DNA of 14,478 nucleotides from an uncultured Lachnospiraceae bacterium. Its GTDB lineage: Bacteria > Bacillota > Clostridia > Lachnospirales > Lachnospiraceae. The notes beneath the pieces were generated by a model. It was not told the origin of the DNA, did no database searches, and saw nothing but the letters and a program-made list of their open reading frames with translations. Shown here one piece after another: positions 1-5,773 of the stretch. The translations under genes were made by a program, and so were the position numbers. Positions within the stretch are counted from its first letter, which is position 1. Every line of letters begins with the position of its first letter. Location: the NCBI GenBank assembly GCA_900313435.1, contig OMRF01000150.1:1-14478 (forward strand). Direction: 5' to 3'.

Positions 1-306
1 CAGAATGTCCTTGCCACCTTCCCGATGATACGCGGCCTTGCCTTCGTAGCCGGAGGGATCTACGGCGGCTGCAAGGCTCTTTATCAGCTTACCACTTCAA
101 TGGATTTCAACGTAGTCACCATAGGTGAGATAGCGACCACCCGTGACTTTATGGAAAAGGGCGTTATCGATATGACGATAGTATCAAACCCTTATCCCAT
201 AGGCCGTACCGCGGCATCCGTGGCGCTCCGCCTCCTGAAGGGCGAAAGCGTAGATGAGTTTAATTATATGGAAAATGCCGTAAAGACCAAGGAATGTCTG
301 CTGTAA
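1..306 (+). CDS. LacI-type regulator or sugar-binding protein, C-terminal part (5' end outside window)
   Basis: The reading frame is open from base 1 and stops with TAA at 304-306, so only the last 101 codons are present. The visible part resembles the C-terminal lobe of a periplasmic-binding-protein fold: a stretch like the 'VAGGIYGGCKAL' of LacI-family sensor domains, then a beta strand ('NVVTIGE'), then 'DMTIVSNPYPIGRTAASVALRLLKGE', which matches the usual NPY-x-hydrophobic-G helix near the end of LacI regulators and sugar-binding proteins. Such domains bind a small ligand, usually a sugar. Without the N-terminus I cannot tell a DNA-binding repressor (helix-turn-helix first) from a secreted solute-binding protein (signal peptide first). 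Its 3' end overlaps the next gene by 13 bases. The family-level call rests on memory of the fold and is moderately sure. Confidence 0.62.
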   Translation, partial: QNVLATFPMIRGLAFVAGGIYGGCKALYQLTTSMDFNVVTIGEIATTRDFMEKGVIDMTIVSNPYPIGRTAASVALRLLKGESVDEFNYMENAVKTKECLL

Positions 307-315
307 AGACAAAGG
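277..315 (+). repeat. Imperfect tandem repeat across the overlap of two genes
   Basis: Sixteen bases at 277-292 (GCCGTAAAGACCAAGG) recur at 300-315 (GCTGTAAAGACAAAGG) with two mismatches, offset by 23 bases. The first copy encodes AVKTK at the end of the upstream protein. The second, in a different frame, encodes AVKTK again near the start of the FliB-like protein. It may be the trace of a short duplication that created the start of the downstream gene, or chance. Confidence 0.4.
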
Positions 316-1442
316 CGCTGTCCCTCGTAAAGAGCTTTTCCTGCGCGGCTGGAAAATGCCCCCACAATTGCTGCAGAGGATGGCAGATCCCCGTTGATGA
401 AGAAACTGAAAATAATTTTAATGAAATGCCCGGGGTACGCGGCAGGCATCTTAGATTTTTCCTTACAAAATTCCGCGGTGATACCGTTATAAAAAAGATA
501 ATGGGACGCTGTCCCTTTATAAACTCGGACCGCCTTTGCCAGTTTGAGGCAAACGGCGAGAATGAGCTTATGCCTCTGGTATGCAGGATATATCCGAGAG
601 AGGGGGTTTCCTACGGCGATTTCACGGAGGTCACCCTCGAACTTTCATGCCCCGTGGCAGCAGGTCTTTTCCTTGAAAATCCGGGGCGTCTTTCCTTTGA
701 ACCCCATTCTTTTGTAGAACCCTTTTTTGAAATTACAAATGATGACAAAGACTTTCTTTCGTATCTTCAGAAAGAAAGAGAGAAGATCCTTGACTTGATA
801 TGGAATACCGACATCAAACTCGGGGATGCCTTTAAGGTGCTTTATTCCTACATTTCAGAGACCATGTCTCTGATCATGAGAAACAGGATCGATGAAGCGA
901 AGGAGATCTCTCTCGATCAGCATTTAAAAGACTTTCAGGAGTCGGGGAAAAAAGGATCTCTTTCATTTTTTTCCATCAGGACAATAGACCGGATGATACT
1001 TGACCACATAGATTACGGCGCGCTCTTCATAAGGGAGAGAGTGTTTGCAGGGCTGATAAGAAGCTACAACAAGGTTTTCAAGGACATGCCGGTTGATACG
1101 ATAGATGCTGATTTTCACGAGGCCGTGCTTTCCATGTGTGAAAAATGCCCGGGACTCAATGATAAATACAGATCCTACTTTTCATACAATATCATGCAGC
1201 TCTTTTTGCTCTCTTATGAGGATTATCATATCTTAAAGCCCCTTCTTTTCTCGATCCTGTATACCGAGCTTCTCATGATATTTGATCTTACGAGATTCAC
1301 TGTGGGAATAAGGAAAAATAATGATTACATCATGACGCGGGAGACGGAGACAGAGACCCTTTATCTCATGGAGTCCTGCGTAAGGCACAATCCGTATCTT
1401 ACCCAGAATTTGTTGAATGTGATGAGGCAGGAGACTTTATAA
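294..1442 (+). CDS. fliB: Flagellin lysine-N-methylase (FliB family)
   Basis: This 382-residue protein has the cysteine pattern of the FliB family (CxxCxxCC type): C17, C22, C26 and C27 followed by 'RGWQIPVD', then C73, C82 and C97 in a second cluster. Salmonella FliB is of similar length (about 400 residues) and methylates lysines on flagellin; the cysteines are thought to bind metal or an iron-sulfur cluster. I see no signal peptide or membrane segment, so it should act in the cytoplasm. ATG 294 is the only reasonable start: an in-frame TAA lies at 261-263 with no start codon between. An AAGGA sits directly against the ATG, which is tighter than normal spacing, and the gene overlaps the upstream gene by 13 bases, so translation is probably coupled. 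No flagellar gene is in the window, so the substrate could be another protein. Confidence 0.82.
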   Translation: MSAVKTKALSLVKSFSCAAGKCPHNCCRGWQIPVDEETENNFNEMPGVRGRHLRFFLTKFRGDTVIKKIMGRCPFINSDRLCQFEANGENELMPLVCRIYPREGVSYGDFTEVTLELSCPVAAGLFLENPGRLSFEPHSFVEPFFEITNDDKDFLSYLQKEREKILDLIWNTDIKLGDAFKVLYSYISETMSLIMRNRIDEAKEISLDQHLKDFQESGKKGSLSFFSIRTIDRMILDHIDYGALFIRERVFAGLIRSYNKVFKDMPVDTIDADFHEAVLSMCEKCPGLNDKYRSYFSYNIMQLFLLSYEDYHILKPLLFSILYTELLMIFDLTRFTVGIRKNNDYIMTRETETETLYLMESCVRHNPYLTQNLLNVMRQETL

Positions 1443-1443
1443 T

Positions 1444-1476
1444 TTTGGACCCCCGGGACAGTCCCGGGGGTCCAAA
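1444..1476. repeat. 33-bp perfect GC-rich palindrome, copy 1
   Basis: Two 16-base arms are perfect inverted repeats around a single central A at 1460; the core reads CCCCGGGACAGTCCCGGGG. The element begins one base after the fliB stop codon. Together with one extra T at 1443, its 34 bases match 6557-6590 at every position except the centre, which is A here and T there, so the two copies lie in opposite orientation. It is not a normal intrinsic terminator: the T-run is on the left flank, the A-run on the right, and no U-tract follows the stem directly. It could be a REP/MITE-like mobile palindrome, a protein-binding site, or an mRNA 3'-end stabiliser. Confidence 0.9.
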
Positions 1477-1484
1477 CCGTAGAA

Positions 1485-1513
1485 TTGTTTTTGATCTCCG
1501 CTTGTGGTATGAT
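1485..1513 (+). promoter_or_regulatory. Sigma-A promoter of the carD operon
   Basis: A TTGTTT -35 box (1485-1490) is followed after 17 bases by a TATGAT -10 box (1508-1513). The -10 is preceded by TGG at 1505-1507, giving the TGn extended -10 motif. Transcription should start near 1520, about 35 bases before the carD ATG. The promoter lies just downstream of palindrome copy 1. Confidence 0.7.
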
Positions 1514-1555
1514 ATGCATGGTTTTTCCGCGTAATTTCACTAGGATGGTGAGAGT

Positions 1556-2092
1556 ATGAAGAGGTACAAGGTCGGGGATTATCTGATGCACGAGCGTTCC
1601 GGCGTGTGCAAGGTATGCGATATCTCCGAGGAAGCCCTTGATGGAAAGGGCTCTGAAAAATTATATTATTCCCTTGAGCCGGTCTTTGAAAAGAGTTCAA
1701 AAGTACTGACGCCCGTGGATTCAAAGGTCAGGATGCGGGACGTGATGACCAGGGAAGAGACGGAGGAGCTGCTTTCAAAGGTTCCCTCCCTTCCGTTCAT
1801 ACGCGAAAAGAATCCACGCGCCGCCGCCGAGATATTCAGGGAAAAGATCGAGACATTTGATCTCTATGACCTCGCCACCGTCGTAAAGACCATATATTTA
1901 AGAAAGCAGCTTCGGATAGCTTCGGGAAAGAAAAGTATGTCCTCAGATGAAAAGATAATGGCAAATAGCGGAAAGCGCCTCTTTGAAGAGATGGCGTTTG
2001 CAAGGAAGGAAGATGTTTCCATGACGGAAAACGCCTTCTATGAGACGCTTACAAAGGAGAAGGAACTCTTTCTTCAGGAAATAACGGAGTGA
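1556..2092 (+). CDS. CarD-like transcriptional regulator (CarD/CdnL/TRCF family)
   Basis: This 178-residue cytoplasmic protein starts with 'YKVGDYLMHERSGVCKV', the typical opening of the CarD/CdnL RNA-polymerase-interaction domain (about residues 1-60, with 'LYYSLEPVF...KVLTPVDSKVRMRDVMTREE'). A helical C-terminal domain follows (about 65-178), including 'LYDLATVVKTIYLRKQ'. CarD-family proteins bind the RNA polymerase beta subunit and alter the stability of promoter open complexes. ATG 1556 is preceded by AGGATGG (1542-1548) at about 7 bases and lies just downstream of a good promoter, so this is the first gene of its operon. The stop codon TGA overlaps the next start (TGATG). Regulatory targets cannot be read from the sequence. 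Confidence 0.88.
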   Translation: MKRYKVGDYLMHERSGVCKVCDISEEALDGKGSEKLYYSLEPVFEKSSKVLTPVDSKVRMRDVMTREETEELLSKVPSLPFIREKNPRAAAEIFREKIETFDLYDLATVVKTIYLRKQLRIASGKKSMSSDEKIMANSGKRLFEEMAFARKEDVSMTENAFYETLTKEKELFLQEITE

Positions 2093-2964
2093 TGGAAGAA
2101 CTTATCCCGAAGAAAAAGGGCCGAAAAAGAAGGAAAAGGCGTATTTTCGTACGCCTTATGATCTGGCTCATACTGGTCTTTGCCATGATAGGCATGATAA
2201 CGGTAGTCGCCCTCATCGTATACGGTATCTCAAAGCTTGTTCCGAAGGCTTCTTCCGAAAAGACAGTGAATACCTCCGGTTCATACGATCTGCCCGGTGT
2301 CTCTATCGACGATCCGCAGACATCTGCCGTGACTTCAGGCGGATCAGGCACTGCAGCTTCAAGTGCCACAGCTTCAGCCTCCGCCATCTCCGTCAGTTCA
2401 TCTGATGAGCACCTTAACATAGATCTCCAGCTTCTTACGAAAAATCCCTATTCCCGCCCCGGCACGACTCTTTCAAACGTGAACGCCGTGGTGATCCACT
2501 ATACGGCAAGTCCAAAGGGAACGGCCGCCGAAAACAGGGAATACTTTGAAGACCTTCGGATATTCAAGACCACCAAGGCTTCAAGCCATTTTATTGTGGG
2601 ACTTGACGGCGAGGTGGTGCAGTGTATCCCCACAAGGGAGATAGCCTACGCCTCAAACAACAGGAACAAGGATACCGTGGCGATCGAGTGCTGCCACGAG
2701 GATAAAACAGGAAAATTTAATGAAAAGACCTTAGACTCCATGAAAAAGCTCACGGCGTGGCTTCTCGTGAAATTCGGTCTTTCCGCGGATGACGGAATAA
2801 TAAGGCATTATGACGTATCGGGGAAGCTTTGCCCCAAGTATTTCGTGGAGCATGAAGACGAGTGGAAGAAGTTCAAGGACTCTGTGGCTGAATATGTCGA
2901 TGAGCACAGAGCGGCTCTTGCTGCGGATGATTATCTTACGTTTACGGAGTTTGGACGCACGTGA
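2092..2964 (+). CDS. Membrane-anchored N-acetylmuramoyl-L-alanine amidase (Amidase_2)
   Basis: With ATG 2092 the protein has 290 residues: a short, very basic cytoplasmic N-terminus (KKKGRKRRKRR), one membrane helix at about 19-48, a Ser/Thr/Ala-rich linker to about residue 105, and a zinc amidase domain at about 118-270. Likely zinc ligands are H136 in 'VVIHYTA', H239 in 'IIRHYDV' and C247 in 'GKLCPKY', as in T7-lysozyme-like/PGRP amidases. It should cut the bond between muramic acid and the stem peptide outside the membrane, anchored by the uncleaved helix. The ATG overlaps the carD stop by one base; a GTG at 2089 is an alternative start with better spacing to AGGA at 2076-2079. The last four bases overlap the PAP2 start. 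The role (wall turnover, division, spore wall) is unknown. Confidence 0.87.
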   Translation: MEELIPKKKGRKRRKRRIFVRLMIWLILVFAMIGMITVVALIVYGISKLVPKASSEKTVNTSGSYDLPGVSIDDPQTSAVTSGGSGTAASSATASASAISVSSSDEHLNIDLQLLTKNPYSRPGTTLSNVNAVVIHYTASPKGTAAENREYFEDLRIFKTTKASSHFIVGLDGEVVQCIPTREIAYASNNRNKDTVAIECCHEDKTGKFNEKTLDSMKKLTAWLLVKFGLSADDGIIRHYDVSGKLCPKYFVEHEDEWKKFKDSVAEYVDEHRAALAADDYLTFTEFGRT

Positions 2965-3467
2965 AAGGGGAATTTTACGAACGGTTGAATAAAAGGATGA
3001 GGCAGATACCTTATTGTTCCGACATCCTTTTGGTCTTGTCCGGTGGCGCTACCGCCCTTGTCATATCGCTTTATATATTCTCGATATTCTTTCTTTTCAT
3101 ATCAAGGGATTTCCGGGTGCTTCTGATCACATGCCCTCCACTCGCCGGCTTTATCCTGGTATCCTGGATCCGGAGCGGTTTCAATATGAAGCGCCCCTAC
3201 GAAAAGTATGACATCATCCCGCTTATAGAAAAAAAGACGGAAGGGAACAGCTTCCCCTCCCGCCATGTTTTTTCAGCCTTTGTTATAGGGACCTCGCTGA
3301 TCCCGGTCTCTATACCTCTTTGCCTGATAATAATCTTCTCAGGCGTTCTGATCGGATTCTGCCGCGTCCTTTCCGGGGTTCACTTCATAGTGGACGTAGT
3401 TTTCGGGGCCGCTTTCGGATCGGCGTTTTCCATGATCTTTGTGATACTTTATTATATCAAGTGGTAA
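2961..3467 (+). CDS. PAP2-family membrane phosphatase
   Basis: This 168-residue integral membrane protein has the three phosphatase motifs of the PAP2 superfamily: R71-x6-R78-P79 ('RSGFNMKRPYEK'), 'SFPSRH' at 97-102 (the usual PSGH with Arg for Gly), and R135-x5-H141-x3-D145 in 'CRVLSGVHFIVD'. Hydrophobic segments lie at about 22-48, 52-70, 103-117, 119-134 and 143-166. Members dephosphorylate undecaprenyl pyrophosphate, phosphatidate or related lipids. Position after a peptidoglycan amidase favours a bactoprenyl-pyrophosphate or other envelope-lipid substrate, but this is inference. The start is GTG at 2961, sharing GTGA with the amidase stop, so translation is probably coupled. The 3' end overlaps the convergent gene by 11 bases, with no terminator seen. 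Confidence 0.85.
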   Translation: MKGEFYERLNKRMRQIPYCSDILLVLSGGATALVISLYIFSIFFLFISRDFRVLLITCPPLAGFILVSWIRSGFNMKRPYEKYDIIPLIEKKTEGNSFPSRHVFSAFVIGTSLIPVSIPLCLIIIFSGVLIGFCRVLSGVHFIVDVVFGAAFGSAFSMIFVILYYIKW

Positions 3468-4224
3468 TCAGTTTTCTAATAGCGCCCAATGCTGCCTTTA
3501 TCGCAGGGGTCGTGTCATGTGCCTGATCATTTGAAAGCCCCTTCTTTGCTCTTTCCTGGTTTGCAACGGTAAGGAGAACGGTGCCTACGCGGACGTTCAG
3601 GAATGCGCCTGTTATGAAGAGGGCAGCGCTTTCCATCTCTGAAGCAAGGCAATTTAGCCTTTTATAAGCCTCCCACTTATTCATAAGATCATATGAGACC
3701 GGCATTATCTCAGGCTCATGCTGCCCGAAGAAGGAGTCCTTGCACTGCACGACTCCGGCGTGATATGAATAACCCAGTTCCTTTGCCGATTCGACAAGAG
3801 CGTTTGTAACTGAGAGGTCCGCCACCGCAGGGTATTCGATCGGCGCGTATTCCTTCGAGGTGCCCTCGGCCCTTACTGCGCCTGTCGCGATCACGAGGTC
3901 TCCCCCGACCACATCTTCTTTGATGCCGCCGCAGGTCCCCACGCGGATGAAGGTATGCGCGCCCTCCTTCGAAAGTTCGGTAAGCGCTATGGCGCTTGAC
4001 GGACCTCCGATCCCGGTCGATGTGACGGATACCTTTACCCCGTCAAGATATCCCGTATAAGTCATAAATTCCCTGACGTCTGCCACTTGTTTTGCATCTT
4101 CAAGGAAAGATGCTATCAATTCGCATCTCTTCGGATCCCCGGGCATAAGGACGTACTGTCCGATATCATCCCTTGAGATCCCGGTGTGATACTGTTTTCC
4201 CGCCCCTTCGGTATAATCGATCAT
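3457..4224 (-). CDS. udp: Uridine phosphorylase-like nucleoside phosphorylase
   Basis: This 255-residue protein matches the hexameric nucleoside phosphorylase family (E. coli Udp has 253 residues). Visible motifs are 'LMPGDPKR' (residues 26-33, phosphate site), 'TSTGIGGPSSAIA' (69-80), 'IRVGTCGGI' (93-101), 'EYPAVAD' (130-136) and 'ASEMESAALF' (194-203, ribose-binding Glu). It should split uridine or a related nucleoside with phosphate into base and ribose-1-phosphate in the cytoplasm. The base-recognition loop reads 'FFGQHEPE': the Gln (168) is kept, but the Arg that follows in E. coli Udp is not at the same place, so base specificity is less certain. ATG 4224 has an ideal AAGGAGG (4237-4231) six bases upstream. 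It is the only minus-strand gene, divergent from guaB. Confidence 0.85.
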   Translation of the reverse strand: MIDYTEGAGKQYHTGISRDDIGQYVLMPGDPKRCELIASFLEDAKQVADVREFMTYTGYLDGVKVSVTSTGIGGPSSAIALTELSKEGAHTFIRVGTCGGIKEDVVGGDLVIATGAVRAEGTSKEYAPIEYPAVADLSVTNALVESAKELGYSYHAGVVQCKDSFFGQHEPEIMPVSYDLMNKWEAYKRLNCLASEMESAALFITGAFLNVRVGTVLLTVANQERAKKGLSNDQAHDTTPAIKAALGAIRKLITT

Positions 4225-4230
4225 AACCCC

Positions 4231-4237
4231 CCTCCTT
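4231..4237 (-). promoter_or_regulatory. Ribosome binding site of the udp-like gene
   Basis: Read on the minus strand this is AAGGAGG, a full Shine-Dalgarno match six bases before ATG 4224. It fixes the start of the minus-strand gene. Confidence 0.85.
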
Positions 4238-4238
4238 C

Positions 4239-4267
4239 TTGTAAACAGACTGCTTTTCTGCTATCAT
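4239..4267 (+). promoter_or_regulatory. Sigma-A promoter of guaB
   Basis: TTGTAA (4239-4244) and TATCAT (4262-4267) are separated by 17 bases, giving a predicted start near 4274 and a leader of about 39 bases. That leader is too short for a purine or guanine riboswitch, and none is seen. The leader ends with AAGGAGGG (4301-4308), five bases from the guaB ATG. Confidence 0.65.
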
Positions 4268-4291
4268 ATATCAATTATCCAATAAAATAAA
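4263..4291 (-). promoter_or_regulatory. Possible promoter of the udp-like gene
   Basis: On the minus strand, TTTATT (4291-4286) and TATGAT (4268-4263) are spaced by 17 bases. The -10 is good but the -35 is poor. This -10 almost coincides with the guaB -10 on the other strand, so the two promoters would compete for polymerase. Confidence 0.35.
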
Positions 4292-4312
4292 TAGCAAACG
4301 AAGGAGGGACGT

Positions 4313-5773
4313 ATGGCAAAGCTGATAGGTGAAGGCATTACCTTTGATGATGTGCTCCTGGTGCCGGGATATTCCGAGGTTACTCCAAACCTTATCGATC
4401 TTTCGACGAACCTTACGAAAAAGATCAGGCTCAATATCCCCATGATGAGCGCCGCAATGGACACGGTGACGGAGCACAGGATGGCGATAGCCATGGCGCG
4501 GCAGGGCGGCATAGGCATTATCCACAAGAACATGTCCATAGAGGAACAGGCCGGCGAGGTCGATATGGTGAAGCGCTCCGAGTACGGCATTATCACTGAT
4601 CCCTTCTTCCTCTCCCCGGACAATACTCTCCAGGATGCCGAGGATCTCATGCACAAATACAGGATTTCAGGCGTCCCCATTACCGAGAAGGGCAAACTGG
4701 TAGGAATAATCACAAACCGTGACCTCAAGTTCGAATCTGATTTCTCAAAAAAGATCAAGGAATCAATGACATCAGAGAACCTGATAACGGCACCCGTAGG
4801 CATTACCATTGAAGAAGCAAAGACGATCCTTGCGAAAGCCCGTAAGGAAAAGCTTCCGATAGTGGACAAAAACGGAAAGCTCTGCGGCCTCATTACCATT
4901 AAGGATATAGAAAAGCAGATCAAATACCCCATGTCCGCGAAGGACGATATGGGACGTCTCCTCTGTGGCGCCGGTGTGGGCATCACGGGAGATATGCTGG
5001 AAAGAGTTGAGGAGCTTGTAAAGGTGAACGTGGACTGCGTCGTTGTGGACTCCGCCCACGGAAACTCAAAGAACGTCATAGAGGCTGTAAAGAAGATAAA
5101 GAAAAAATTCCCCGATCTTTCCGTGATAGCCGGAAATATCGCAACGGCGGACGCTGTGGATAATCTTTATAATGCAGGCGCTGACGCAGTGAAGGTCGGC
5201 ATAGGCCCCGGCTCGATCTGTACCACCCGCGTTGTCGCAGGTATCGGCGTTCCTCAGGTTACGGCCATCATGGATTGCTATGAAGCAGCACAAAAGCACG
5301 GTATCCCCGTGATAGCGGACGGCGGTATAAAGTTCTCCGGCGATATGACAAAGGCTCTTGCTGCCGGAGGTTCTGTCTGCATGATGGGAAGCCTCTTCGC
5401 GGGCTGCGACGAGACCCCCGGAGACTTCGAACTCTATCAGGGCAGAAAATATAAGGTTTACAGGGGCATGGGCTCCATCGCCGCCATGGAAAACGGCTCA
5501 AAGGACCGTTATTTCCAGGAGGGCGCAAGGAAGCTTGTTCCCGAAGGCGTTGAAGGAAGAGTGGCTTATAAGGGCGCTCTTGAAGACGTGGTATTCCAGA
5601 TGACGGGCGGCGTCAGGAGCGGTATGGGCTACTGCGGCTGCAGGACCATAGAGGAACTCCATAAGAACGCGAAATTCATGAAGATGACAGCGGCATCCCT
5701 TCGTGAGAGCCATCCTCACGACATCCATATTACGAAGGAAGCGCCGAACTACTCCAGCGAGGAGTCGAGATGA
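4313..5773 (+). CDS. guaB: Inosine-5'-monophosphate dehydrogenase
   Basis: GuaB oxidises IMP to XMP with NAD+, the committed step of GTP synthesis, in the cytoplasm as a tetramer or octamer. The 486 residues match the usual bacterial length. The catalytic TIM barrel is interrupted by a pair of CBS domains at about 92-205, which bind adenine/guanine nucleotides in this family. Visible motifs are 'FDDVLLVPGYS' (11-21), 'MMSAAMDTVTEH' (44-55), the catalytic loop 'GIGPGSICTTR' with Cys303, 'DGGIKFSGD' (337-344), the flap 'GSKDRYFQ' with Arg399-Tyr400, and 'GGVRSGMGYCG'. The gene has its own promoter and a strong ribosome binding site. Its stop overlaps the hisA-like start by ATGA, so the two are translated together. 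Confidence 0.97.
   Translation: MAKLIGEGITFDDVLLVPGYSEVTPNLIDLSTNLTKKIRLNIPMMSAAMDTVTEHRMAIAMARQGGIGIIHKNMSIEEQAGEVDMVKRSEYGIITDPFFLSPDNTLQDAEDLMHKYRISGVPITEKGKLVGIITNRDLKFESDFSKKIKESMTSENLITAPVGITIEEAKTILAKARKEKLPIVDKNGKLCGLITIKDIEKQIKYPMSAKDDMGRLLCGAGVGITGDMLERVEELVKVNVDCVVVDSAHGNSKNVIEAVKKIKKKFPDLSVIAGNIATADAVDNLYNAGADAVKVGIGPGSICTTRVVAGIGVPQVTAIMDCYEAAQKHGIPVIADGGIKFSGDMTKALAAGGSVCMMGSLFAGCDETPGDFELYQGRKYKVYRGMGSIAAMENGSKDRYFQEGARKLVPEGVEGRVAYKGALEDVVFQMTGGVRSGMGYCGCRTIEELHKNAKFMKMTAASLRESHPHDIHITKEAPNYSSEESR

Noticed and set aside
1444..1500. Palindrome copy 1 as an ordinary intrinsic terminator of fliB
   Set aside because: The T-run precedes the stem and the A-run follows it; the nearest T-run downstream (1488-1492) is 11 bases away from the stem, not adjacent.
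1361..1724. Minus-strand frames across the fliB-carD spacer
   Set aside because: They run through the palindrome, the carD promoter and the conserved CarD N-terminus; their translation resembles no family I know.
2089..2091. GTG 2089 as the amidase start
   Set aside because: Possible, and the spacing to AGGA is slightly better, but the next codon is ATG and forms the common TGATG overlap; the protein differs by one residue only.
4264..5079. Open frame of 271 codons on the minus strand opposite guaB
   Set aside because: It lies wholly antisense to guaB, has a low-complexity Ser/Thr/Phe-rich translation and no ribosome binding site; it is a by-product of guaB codon use.
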